Source of the DNA: Amoeboradix gromovi
Taxonomy: Eukaryota > Sanchytriomycota > Sanchytriomycetes > Sanchytriales > Sanchytriaceae
Assembly: GCA_018985225.1 (NCBI GenBank)
Contig: JADGIF010000146.1
Coordinates: forward strand, 1 to 17,471
Direction of reading: 5' to 3'
DNA length: 17,471 bases
The notes under the pieces are model-generated. The model saw only the letters and a program-made list of their open reading frames with translations. It had not been told where the DNA came from and did not search any database. Both the position numbers and the translations under genes were made by a program. Below are positions 9,123 through 16,622 of this stretch, one piece after another. Each line of letters opens with the position of its first letter. Positions within the stretch are counted from its first letter, which is position 1.

Positions 9123-9586
9123 TCACTTAAGATTCAAATATCAAGCCACCAAATGTGTATACACTGCGATCCGTGAACCGCTGTAAACCTCGTACCGTAA
9201 ATCATCATTTTATCAATTTAGAGCACTCTAAACATTCTGCCAAAAAGTCTCCGAGTTAGGAACATTACAAAAACTGGACAAAATCTTGAGACAAATAACT
9301 CAAATAGCAGAATGTATAAGAAAGCTGTAATTGAGGTAGTAGGGAATATCAAAAAGATGCTATCAACAAAAAAGTCAAGCATTTCTAAAAAGCCTGTATG
9401 GATGCTACAGAATAAAGAGTTATTCTGCCTTAAATTTCAGCAGTTAAATTTCAATGCTGAATAGCAGTTGTAGGTTTAGTCAAATGCCAAAAAAAACTCA
9501 AAGGTTCTAGACACAGTTTCTGCTCGCCAAGGCAATCTAAAATTATGAGCATTGAGTTCTCTGGAAACCCCTTTATTGTTTTCACT
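9123..9586. other. Intergenic region, promoter of prominin-like gene
   Basis: This 464-bp stretch lies between the prominin-like start and the stop of the AAA ATPase, both on the minus strand. It must hold the prominin promoter and the ATPase 3' end is at its far side's neighbour. No tRNA-like B box or repeat copy is seen. Two short plus-strand frames exist: a heptad-like one with no ATG (about 9238-9333) and the 50-codon ORF listed separately. Confidence 0.5.
9312..9464 (+). CDS. Possible 50-residue ORF, doubtful
   Basis: ATG at 9312 to TAG at 9464 encodes a basic 50-residue peptide beginning MYKKAVIEVVGNIKKML. No family is recognised. An overlapping frame just upstream (about 9238-9333) reads as leucine/isoleucine heptads ending KILRQITQIAECIRKL, so a small spliced or frameshifted gene is conceivable, but I found no GT-N15-AG intron that joins them. 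In AT-rich intergenic DNA an ORF of this length can arise by chance. Confidence 0.2.
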   Translation: MYKKAVIEVVGNIKKMLSTKKSSISKKPVWMLQNKELFCLKFQQLNFNAE

Positions 9587-11062
9587 TTATAGCTGCATAT
9601 CCTTAAACATCACGTTCAGACTAGTTGAATCCTTTCTTTTTTGATTCTTTATAAAGGGAATAAAATCATCTAATTGGTAATTCTTTATGTTTTTTGCAAT
9701 AACCACATCAGTCACAAATGATTTTATTAACCCTTGAAGTTGTGCTCCACTAAAGCCATCACATCTGCTACTTATCTCTATTATCATATCCGTTGATATA
9801 TTTGCATTGTAATGATTGGAATAAAACTTCAATATTTGTAGCCTGGTTCGCGCATCGGGTAATCCCACATACAACAACTTTTCCATTCTGCCTGGCCTTA
9901 GTAAGGCAGAATCAATTTGATCAGGCCTATTTGTAGCCCCTATCAATAGAACATTAGTACATGATTCTATTCCATCTAATTCTGTTAAAAAAGTGATTAC
10001 GATCTTCTCTTGAAATGATTCACCATGTCCTCGCTTGCCAACCAGAGCTTCAATCTCATCAAAAAATAGGATAGAAGGCCCAGCTAATCTCGCTCGGTTA
10101 AATAAAGACCGTAATTTACGTTCTGCCTCACCCGTATAAGGGCTGACAATCTGAGCGCATGATGCGACAAAAAATCTCGATTTTAGTTTATAGGCAATAT
10201 ATTTAGCAAATTGAGTCTTGGAACACCCTGGTGGTCCATAAAGTAGCAATCCTTTGATAGGATGCATATTGAACTTGGAATATTTTTCTGGATTGTGGTA
10301 CGGCTGAATTACGTACTTTTCTATTTTATCTTTGATGAGTTGATAGCCGATGATATTTGGTAAATCATTTACTTCCACATAGAACTCAATTGCGTTTCTT
10401 AACAAGGATGGCTTAAAATGCATTAATATTTCGCTAAAATCTTGAAATTTTTTAATTAATCTGCATAAGTCTAGCAAGTCAGCAAAAACGCATCCGCCAG
10501 TATATGGCAATAATTTATGGATCAAATCATGTGGGGTGTTATTAACTTTTAAAAATTCTACTCTCTGAGTCTTTGAGAGTGGTTCCATGTGAATTTCTAG
10601 ATCAAACCTGCCGTATCTGGATAGCTGAGGATTTAGCAAGGTTGACAAGTTAGTGGCCCCGATTATAAACATGTTCGAAGGTTGCTCGTCGATAATGTTA
10701 ATCAACGTATTCAAGACATACCCATCCATAGAATCTATTTCATCAATGAGCACCACAATGTTTCTGAATTCAGCATGCGGAATATTTGATATACGGGATT
10801 CCACAGATTTTATCTGATTTCCGTATATAGCATCTCTTAAGTTGCTTTCAGGCTGACCACCATAACTACTGGCAATGGTTTCTTGAGATACGTACCGCAG
10901 TTCGTACCTCATTTGTTTGCATAAATAAACTACAGAGCTAGTTTTTCCAGAGCCAGGAATGCCGAATAGCAGAATGTTCTTAAGACTCTTATCTGGGTTT
11001 TTAAAGTAAGCCGTAACGACCGATTTAATTTTGTCATAATTAGAGGATTCAAAATATGACAT
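9587..11062 (-). CDS. Tandem AAA+ ATPase, AFG2/SPATA5-like
   Basis: A 491-residue protein with two AAA+ modules. D1 has Walker A GIPGSGKT (34-41), Walker B VVLIDE (103-108), sensor GATN and an arginine finger in SRYGRFD. D2 has Walker A GPPGCSKT (276-283), Walker B ILFFDE (331-336), GATNRPD and RPGRM, then a helical lid to the C-terminus. The Cys-Ser in the D2 Walker A (GPPGCSKT) is characteristic of the AFG2/Drg1-SPATA5-SPATA5L1 branch of the Cdc48 family, whose members release factors such as Rlp24 from pre-60S ribosomes. No N-terminal substrate-binding domain is present: D1 begins about 30 residues after the start, and upstream minus-strand frames are blocked by stops. Cdc48 itself or an NSF protein fits less well. 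Start is ATG at 11062. Confidence 0.85.
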   Translation of the reverse strand: MSYFESSNYDKIKSVVTAYFKNPDKSLKNILLFGIPGSGKTSSVVYLCKQMRYELRYVSQETIASSYGGQPESNLRDAIYGNQIKSVESRISNIPHAEFRNIVVLIDEIDSMDGYVLNTLINIIDEQPSNMFIIGATNLSTLLNPQLSRYGRFDLEIHMEPLSKTQRVEFLKVNNTPHDLIHKLLPYTGGCVFADLLDLCRLIKKFQDFSEILMHFKPSLLRNAIEFYVEVNDLPNIIGYQLIKDKIEKYVIQPYHNPEKYSKFNMHPIKGLLLYGPPGCSKTQFAKYIAYKLKSRFFVASCAQIVSPYTGEAERKLRSLFNRARLAGPSILFFDEIEALVGKRGHGESFQEKIVITFLTELDGIESCTNVLLIGATNRPDQIDSALLRPGRMEKLLYVGLPDARTRLQILKFYSNHYNANISTDMIIEISSRCDGFSGAQLQGLIKSFVTDVVIAKNIKNYQLDDFIPFIKNQKRKDSTSLNVMFKDMQL

Positions 11063-11080
11063 TGAAAAAGGAGAATCCTG
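11063..11080. promoter_or_regulatory. 18-bp spacer between divergent start codons
   Basis: Only 18 bp separate the ATG of the minus-strand ATPase (11062) from the ATG of the plus-strand orphan ORF (11081). No promoter can fit wholly inside, so each gene's promoter or 5' UTR would have to lie within the other's coding sequence, unless one start is really further in. Confidence 0.4.
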
Positions 11081-11503
11081 ATGCAGCTTTATGACGGAAA
11101 TAAACCTATCACCACTTTAGTTGTAGGCATAGAGAAAAACCAAATCAAGGTTATAGAACATCTTAAAACCTATGCTAAGCTGAGAAGGATAAAAAGAGTT
11201 ATCCTGTTTATAATGACAAACAAACCAGTAAAAAAAGAGACCGTCGAGTCGCCTTTCGAATGGTACAACCCCAGAGAATATATTTCATATTATAACCCAA
11301 AAGATTACAGATTAGAAAGCATATTATGCATATTCAAATGTGAACTAGTTTTTACTTTTTCCAAGACCTTCCATTTGTTAAACGCACCATGGTTTGCCCT
11401 TGCGCAATCCGAAATCATACATTGCAGCTACAAAAACGTTAAAAAAAGTATTATTAAAGGAGATGAGAAATATCAAAAATCTGAACAACGGCTGGGAAAA
11501 TAA
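11081..11503 (+). CDS. Orphan ORF, 140 residues
   Basis: I do not recognise this protein. A frame of 140 codons without a stop is improbable by chance in such AT-rich DNA, and the opposite strand is closed in all frames around 11281-11340, so this strand is the likely coding one. The protein is basic and has a hydrophobic strand-like start (ITTLVVGIE), a second one (RVILFIM), a duplicated motif YNPREY / YNPKDY eight residues apart, and a hydrophobic stretch (ILCIFKCELVFTF) too irregular to call a membrane helix. The alternative ATG at 11213 would remove 44 residues and relieve the crowding with the ATPase gene. The stop is TAA at 11503. Confidence 0.6.
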   Translation: MQLYDGNKPITTLVVGIEKNQIKVIEHLKTYAKLRRIKRVILFIMTNKPVKKETVESPFEWYNPREYISYYNPKDYRLESILCIFKCELVFTFSKTFHLLNAPWFALAQSEIIHCSYKNVKKSIIKGDEKYQKSEQRLGK

Positions 11504-11615
11504 ATAGTTGGATTGTCCTTCTGATTCTTTTGCTATATACTTGCGATCTATATTGCTCTAAACATTACCATTTGTGTATTCTCGTATACAACTAGGCCAA
11601 TTAGTTTCATCAAAC

Positions 11616-13101
11616 ATGACTCTCGATATTGGACTGATAGTTACCGTTCCTTTTCTGTGTGTTCTGATAATAATAGCGTCCCTATATTTCCTGGTCTATT
11701 TTATCTCTCCAGAAGACAAGTGGACTGCGTGGGCTCCTAAAATACTATTCATTTTTTGTTTGTCATTGGCATGTTTTAACGTTTTGATGCTTCCTTTGGA
11801 CGTAGCTAATCAAACAATGGATGAAGATAACAATGGCGGATTGCCTTTAAGACAAATCGCGATTATATGCTTCTTAACCTCAGTAAGTATAGTTTATACT
11901 GTTATACCATTTTGCGTATTTTGGTACGAAGGAATAGATGATGGAAGTGGAAGCAGTCAGCTAGGGCATGCCATGAAATGGACGCTACCTACTGTGATTG
12001 TTATTATACTGATATTTGTATCAGCCTGGTTATGGGGAAGAAATACACCAGTCGATATGAACATGCTAATCTCGCCAATGGTGCCTACTACTTCTTTCCT
12101 AGATATACAGCCCGGTTGCACGCAGGCGACCTGCTTAAAGTACATCTACACTGATAATAAGCCAATTGGATTTATAATTTATGTTATGGGGATTTCAAGT
12201 ATCTTCGCTTGGATAATTATGGCTTGTTTTGGAGGTGTCGGATTAGCAAGTCTACCGATCGATTTAATTGTTGCTTATGTAGACAGACCTAAGCCGATAA
12301 CTCTAGACGTGTATTCCAAAAACAAAATAGAAATGGGAGAAGAATCAAAAAGGCTAATAAGCACCGCAGAGTCACTTCAAGAAAGACAAAAAAAAGACAT
12401 GACGCAAAAAGTCAGAAGAAAATTAAAGCTGGAAGAAGCATCATTTAGAAGAGAAGTTATGGTTTTAGAAAAGAGATACAACCGTAACGAGGATTCTTAT
12501 CGTAAATTCGGAGGAAATGCCTTATTGCAGTATGTTAGGTTCATGGTTGGTTGCATCGGATCTGTGCTCTCGTTTTTATGGGTGCTGCATTGTTGTTTTT
12601 ACTTGCTACCAAATTATTGGGGGTTTGCACCATTATCTGCATTTCTAAATGATTTCTTATCCTCTCTTAACGAAGCAGACGTGCCTTTTCTAGGAACCTT
12701 TGTCTATGGCTTGTTTTCTTTTTGGATTCTAATGTGCGTTATAAAAGGCAACTCAAAAATGGGTATGAGAATATTGTTTGTAGCAGTCCACCCGTTAAAG
12801 TAGTCGCAACTAACGTAGAATAGGGGCCACTTATATGAATTCGCTAATCTTCAATGTTGGAATAATCTTATTAACTTCTATCGGAGTTGTTCAATTCTGT
12901 ACTAAGGCATTCGACCTTTATGCTGGCGATACAGCTATCTTGAACATATTTGGAGCTCAAATCGAGCAAATTGAAGGCATAAAATATGTTTACTCCGTTT
13001 TTATAGTTATTTTCCTGGGATTCTTTTGTTTTGGATTCTTATGGTCGACAATGTTTAAAAATGCAGAACTAAAAAAGATGCAGGAAGACATGGAAAAATA
13101 A
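11616..13101 (+). CDS. LMBR1/LMBD1-like multipass protein, two exons
   Basis: Coding is 11616-12799 joined to 12819-13101, 488 residues. The ATG at 11616 is the first in frame; the 14 codons before it begin with GTG. The protein starts with a hydrophobic helix and has about nine TM segments. Family-like landmarks are LPLDVANQ after the second helix, GGVGLASLPIDLI in the middle, a long charged cytosolic coiled segment (about 240-310), then GMRILFVAVHPLK, and after the splice MNSLIFNVGIILL and VVQFCTKAFDLYA. These fit the LMBD1 side of the LMBR1 family; human LMBD1 (540 residues) acts in lysosomal cobalamin export with ABCD4. In organisms without B12 use the role is unclear, so only the family is asserted. 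Confidence 0.9.
12800..12818 (+). other. 19-nt spliceosomal intron (LMBD1-like gene)
   Basis: GTAGTCGCAACTAACGTAG. Splits a Lys codon (AA|A, phase 2). Unspliced, the frame reads AAG TAG and stops. Removal joins HPLK to IGATYMNSLIFNVGIILL, which restores the conserved helix order of the family. It contains CTAAC, a classic branch-site core. Confidence 0.9.
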
Positions 13102-13225
13102 ATCATAATAACACTTAAGTATTTGCAGTTTAACTGCTTCATCTAAATACATTTTATTAAGATGTGACACATTTTTTAGCTGGCTCAATGGGTTTAGTGC
13201 TTGATAACATTTTCCCCTAAGTCTT

Positions 13226-13381
13226 ATGACAAAAGTGAACTCCACGAAATTTGAAAAATCTATCACTAAGAATAGCAAAAATCGAGGTACCTGGACTGCA
13301 TGGACCTTGACAATTATCTTGATAGTTTTAATCCTACTAGTTATATTTGTGCTCGTGAGAATAAAACTAAGTAGCATTTAG
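13226..13381 (+). CDS. 51-residue tail-anchored peptide, SERP1/RAMP4-like
   Basis: ATG at 13226, TAG at 13379-13381. The N-terminal 21 residues are basic and hydrophilic (KFEKSITKNSKNRG), followed by a single strongly hydrophobic helix at about 24-44 and a short basic end. This resembles the RAMP4/SERP1/Ysy6 family of tiny ER tail-anchored proteins that sit at the Sec61 translocon, with N-K-x-x-K-x-I-T-like spacing ahead of the membrane helix. Such a short sequence cannot prove it. It sits in a tight row of plus-strand genes, 125 bp after the LMBD1-like gene and 51 bp before Dre2, which supports a real gene. The opposite strand also has an open frame here (13069-13377), which I reject. Confidence 0.5.
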   Translation: MTKVNSTKFEKSITKNSKNRGTWTAWTLTIILIVLILLVIFVLVRIKLSSI

Positions 13382-13432
13382 AACGTAATCATATTTCAAT
13401 AAAAGAATTTTGTTAAATTATCCTTGAAACTG

Positions 13433-14002
13433 ATGTCGATCTTGATTGCCAACTTTAATCAGCATTCAGAAATCCCAAAGTATCAAAAAGAGTATCATTG
13501 TGACGTTGAAATGATAGAGCGAATCGACGAAATAAATTTGAAGACCTATTCGAATTGCATTATTATCTGTAAGGTCACGTTGGATCAACTATACTTCATT
13601 TTTACACACATTGAGAAGGGAGGAAAACTGCATTACATTGAAGAAGACGCATTGCTGTTAACTGGATGCATAGATGTGGAAAGAAATGGAGAACTGTTTG
13701 TAGGCATGATTCCAGAATATGACCTGGATATGGAAGATCAACTGCTGACTGAGGATGATAAAAAGAAACCTGTTTATAAATCAGAGCCTAAAAGACAACC
13801 CTGTGCAAACTGCAATTGTGGCCTAAAAGAAGAATTAGAGAAAGTAACTGTCGACACTAAAGAGATAAAGAAAAGTAGCTGCGGAAGCTGCTACCTGGGG
13901 GATGCATTTAGATGTGCCTCATGCCCTTATCTTGGAATGCCAGCTTTTAAACCTGGACAAAAGGTTGAGCTCTCAGGAATGTTTGCTGAAGATGACATTT
14001 AA
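13433..14002 (+). CDS. DRE2: Dre2/anamorsin Fe-S assembly protein
   Basis: A 189-residue protein; ATG at 13433 is the first in frame (three codons upstream begin with TTG). The C-terminal half is the CIAPIN1 domain. Motif A is PCANCNCGL (Cys124, 127, 129) and motif B is [17 protein letters not shown] (Cys150, 153, 161, 164; C-x2-C-x7-C-x2-C), followed by [14 protein letters not shown]. In yeast and human the family carries Fe-S clusters and, with Tah18/NDOR1, passes electrons to cytosolic Fe-S assembly. Two oddities: the methyltransferase-like N-domain is reduced to about 85 residues (the whole protein is much shorter than yeast Dre2, 348, or human, 312), and the first Cys that normally precedes motif A by about ten residues is absent. 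Confidence 0.92.
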   Translation: MSILIANFNQHSEIPKYQKEYHCDVEMIERIDEINLKTYSNCIIICKVTLDQLYFIFTHIEKGGKLHYIEEDALLLTGCIDVERNGELFVGMIPEYDLDMEDQLLTEDDKKKPVYKSEPKRQPCANCNCGLKEELEKVTVDTKEIKKSSCGSCYLGDAFRCASCPYLGMPAFKPGQKVELSGMFAEDDI

Positions 14003-14161
14003 TTTGCCTCTTCTTTTTATTTAATAAACAGATTTATCTCTGTATCATGAATATTTCGATATCTTAAGTGGAACCGTCACGTTTGGTTTAGTTTGATTGG
14101 CTAAAAATGATTGGATAGAGGTCAAATTTAGCGATGTTTGTTACTTTTTCAAACTGCGACT

Positions 14162-15112
14162 ATGCAAGAACAAAAACCAACCGAAAGACGCCAGGACATG
14201 CTGAGACAAAGAATGGTCTCTATAAATCTTGATAAGACTTTAACACCTCAAGAAAAAGCTAAACAGATGCAACAACTAATGATGCCAGTGCAAATTAATA
14301 AAATCAACAAGGTTGAAACAGAATGTGAGTTCAAAATCAATGGCACTCATGGATGCCAACATTATCAACGCAGTGCTGTAATAATATCTAACTGCTGCAA
14401 CGATTTGGTAGTGTGTCGATTATGTCATGATGAAAAACATTCTCATGAAATAAATCGGTTCGAAATCGACCAGATAATGTGCATGTATTGCAAAACTAAG
14501 CAAAAACCATCAAAAAGCTGCAGTAATTGCAAACAGGTCCTCGGTAGCTATTATTGTAATATATGCCACTTTTGGGATAATGATGATTCTAAAGACAAAT
14601 TCCACTGCAATGACTGCGGCTTGTGCAGATCAGGTAAGCAAAAAGACTTTTACCATTGCGAGGTTTGCGACACTTGCATGAATATCAATTTAATAGGAAA
14701 ACATCCCTGCTTGGAGAAGTCGAGTCACTCTGATTGTCCAATTTGCAATGAGTTACTCTTCACGTCTGTTAGACCACTAACTCTAATGAAATGCGGGCAT
14801 GCCATACATCTTCATTGTCTGGAGTCTTATTTAGAGAACAATTACCAATGCCCTTATTGTATGAGCTCTGTTGCAGATATGTCAGATTTCTTTGAAAAAA
14901 TGGATGAAATGGTGAAAGAGCATGAAATGCCAGAGGAGTATAAGCACTTCAGAGCTGACATACTTTGTAATGACTGCCATGCGACGAAAGAAATGCCGTA
15001 TCACTTTGTCGGGCATAAGTGCGATAAGTGTAATTCATGGAATACTCGTGTTACTAGGACTTGGAAGGCTGAATACTCCGAGTTAGATCAAACTGACGAG
15101 CTTGTGGATTAA
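14162..15112 (+). CDS. CHY/RING zinc-finger E3 ubiquitin ligase (Pirh2/RCHY1-like)
   Basis: A 316-residue protein; the start is ATG at 14162. Order of domains: a CHY zinc finger from about 59 to 130 (GCQHYQR then C-x2-C pairs); a CTCHY finger from about 131 to 190 (YCNICHFWD, FHCNDCGLCR, HCEVCDTC); a RING-H2 finger at 192-233 with ligands C192, C195, C211, H213, H216, C219, C230 and C233; and a C-terminal zinc ribbon with C269, C272, C287 and C290. This is the complete Pirh2/RCHY1 architecture, a soluble E3 ligase that in animals targets p53 among others and in plants acts in iron and light signalling. Substrates here cannot be inferred. An out-of-frame ATG at 14134 in the leader could act as a short overlapping uORF. 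Confidence 0.95.
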   Translation: MQEQKPTERRQDMLRQRMVSINLDKTLTPQEKAKQMQQLMMPVQINKINKVETECEFKINGTHGCQHYQRSAVIISNCCNDLVVCRLCHDEKHSHEINRFEIDQIMCMYCKTKQKPSKSCSNCKQVLGSYYCNICHFWDNDDSKDKFHCNDCGLCRSGKQKDFYHCEVCDTCMNINLIGKHPCLEKSSHSDCPICNELLFTSVRPLTLMKCGHAIHLHCLESYLENNYQCPYCMSSVADMSDFFEKMDEMVKEHEMPEEYKHFRADILCNDCHATKEMPYHFVGHKCDKCNSWNTRVTRTWKAEYSELDQTDELVD

Positions 15113-15633
15113 ATAAAATAATTATGTTACCTTATTAGTGTTTAATTAGTGTAATTACTGCATTGGTACCCCAGTAAAACCTAGCAGACTAATTCTTACA
15201 GAGGTCCAACGTAGTTGATTATTCATAGGAAAACCGCTTCTCAATGTTTTAATTTTTGAGAGTAATCTCAAGCGTCTTAATATATTTTTCGACACTAACA
15301 CATTAAATGATTAGTTTATTATGTCTGCTCTTCTGAAGCAAAAGAAATTTGTAACATAGTCATGAATGGCGTAGCCATCCACATTGGATAGTTCAGTGAT
15401 TCTTTTAAGTAATGAGGATATATTTCTTCAAGATTTTGTAACAAAAACTGTTTGGAAGCCGAGCGTAACAATAAACGAAATTAAATGTATTCGGCTTCCT
15501 TCAGAAAACCCTAGTGTTACTCTTGTCGACTAAAAAGTCAAAACCACTCTCCGTAACATTAGTCCTTAAAGGACTGCAAATTGCGTAATGAAGAATATTT
15601 GGGACATGCTCAGCAAAACTAGACTAAACAATT
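15113..15633. other. Gene-free stretch with small inverted repeats
   Basis: No coding region is recognised. After an AATAAA-like 3' signal for the RING gene (about 15112-15118), the stretch holds a 9-bp inverted repeat GGAAGCCGA/TCGGCTTCC (15454-15462 and 15491-15499), a small hairpin ATGGC/GCCAT (15366-15378), and a 15-nt palindrome AGTCCTTAAAGGACT (15561-15575) shortly before repeat copy 2. This is probably transposon-derived flank. Confidence 0.45.
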
Positions 15634-15777
15634 GGGACATCAAATATAAAAATTAGACTAACTTTCTGAAATAATATGAATCATTATATCAAGTGTGTTA
15701 ACCGATATTATGTGCAGCAATTCCTTAACTCTTTCATCCATTGGCTTAAAAATAATGATTCTAAATAAAATATCGCT
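15634..15777 (+). repeat. Dispersed repeat, copy 2
   Basis: Begins GGGACATCAAATATAAAAA with GACTAACTTTCTG, then diverges more than the other copies, and rejoins in a CTCTTTCATCCA block and TAAATAAAATATC. It matches copy 1 at both ends, so it derives from the same element by divergence, not by shared short words. It carries several stops in the frame that corresponds to the retroelement. Confidence 0.65.
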
Positions 15778-15861
15778 ACACCACGTTAAAAGTCCTGATT
15801 TCCGAGAAAATCGAGAATTTCCACAGAGAATTAGTTTTTCCACTACAGTGATTGCTTACTC

Positions 15862-16276
15862 TTGCACTCCCCTAAGGCGAGATTGAGTAAGGATGCAGAT
15901 ACTCGATGTGTATGTCCTTGCTGCCATATGGTCTCTGTCTATCTTCATATGACACTTTGTACAAGTGTAGCCCTCCAAGTTGGTTTTTTAGAGTACCACA
16001 CCTCGTACATGGCATCGAATTTGTTCCTTGGTGCCATGTGGTCCATATCCACTTCCAAATGACACTATGTACATGAATAGCTCTCCAAATTGGTTTCTTT
16101 AGAGTGCCACATACTGTACATGGCATGGAATTTCCATGCTTGGACCAGTTCCTCAACGCTGATGAATGTATGCTGCACCTGCTAGTTATTTCTTTAGAAT
16201 TGATTTACCACTTGCGAAAAGGAAGAAATCGAGTGTTCAAGCTATTAGAAAAACATCAAGTATTTAAAGTGTAGGA
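15862..16276 (+). pseudogene. Probable retroelement tail with zinc-knuckle-like motif
   Basis: In the plus strand, one frame reads ADTRCVCPCCHMVSVYLHMTLC near 15890-15955, a C-x2-C-x7-H-x3-C pattern like the zinc knuckle at the C-terminus of non-LTR retroelements. After a one-base offset the frame continues through a second, duplicated unit with one TGA, then on to a TAG at about 16274-16276. The position downstream of repeat copy 2 fits the tail of the same element. However, the minus strand is also open across 15872-16156 and reads C-x2-C-G-T-L-K twice, so the coding strand is not certain. Confidence 0.35.
15921..16140. repeat. 110-bp tandem duplication, two units
   Basis: Unit 1 (15921-16030) and unit 2 (from 16031) match at an offset of 110 bp: TGCCATATGGTC/TGCCATGTGGTC, ATGACACTTTGTAC/ATGACACTATGTAC, CTCCAAGTTGGTTT/CTCCAAATTGGTTT, GTACATGGCAT/GTACATGGCAT. 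Unit 2 has a one-base insertion after GGTTT. Sequence just before unit 1 (about 15900-15920) resembles the end of a further unit, so the array was probably longer. Confidence 0.8.
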
Positions 16277-16375
16277 AAATCTAGAAAAGGTCATGCCATT
16301 ATTAAAAAATACATACAAATTCTTGATAGATAATTTATTCTACAAACTTCGATGGGCTGTTAAGATAATAGCCAC

Positions 16376-16402
16376 ATAATGCAAGGGACTGTCTTGCATT
16401 AT
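16376..16402. repeat. Perfect 10-bp hairpin, 7-nt loop
   Basis: ATAATGCAAG (16376-16385) and CTTGCATTAT (16393-16402) are perfect inverted repeats around the loop GGACTGT. It lies between the tandem duplication and the DDE-like fragment. It could be part of a transposon end or a folded transcript; nothing shows which. Confidence 0.75.
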
Positions 16403-16442
16403 ATATTGCTGTGGAGTCCTATATGCATCCTTATCTTATTAA

Positions 16443-16610
16443 CCTCAGTGTAGTGGAAGTATAAGCAACCATTTTAATGATGAAACTCGATTTGTCCGTT
16501 TCTTTGTGGAAATTCTTGGATTTCTAAGAGAGGAAAGTTTGAGCGAATTCATCCAAGACAATACGGCTTATTGCTATGAAGTTCTCAGTATATGTATTTC
16601 AAAGTTTATT
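16443..16610 (+). pseudogene. DDE-transposase-like fragment
   Basis: A frame open from about 16443 reads CSGSISNHFNDETRF, then VRFFVEILGFL, then FIQDNTAYCYEV. The order resembles the Tc1/mariner-pogo type DDE core: a G-x-I strand, a ...Y/F-x-x-x-L helix, and the FxQDNxxxH block that carries the second catalytic Asp (16557-16559 here). In this copy the His usually three residues after the Asn is replaced by Cys or lies out of register. No upstream first-Asp block and no terminal inverted repeats are seen, so this is a remnant. The open frame runs on into the antisense of the four-TM gene. Confidence 0.4.
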
Positions 16611-16622
16611 TATTCAAAAATA

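Noticed and set aside
11063-11520. Missing N-domain of the AAA ATPase encoded upstream on the minus strand
   Set aside because: All three minus-strand frames contain stops in 11281-11340, and no GT-N15-AG intron joined an open stretch to the start.
11957-12145. Minus-strand ORF of 62 codons
   Set aside because: Antisense to the LMBD1-like gene.
12835-13101. Separate 88-residue membrane protein gene
   Set aside because: It is exon 2 of the LMBD1-like gene. Removal of 12800-12818 joins it in frame to the conserved HPLK end of exon 1.
13069-13377. Minus-strand ORF of 102 codons
   Set aside because: Overlaps the end of the LMBD1-like gene and is antisense to the small tail-anchored peptide. 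No family features.
15658-15886. ORFs on both strands in and after repeat copy 2
   Set aside because: They lie in a decayed repeat; neither shows a domain, and related copies carry stops in the same place.
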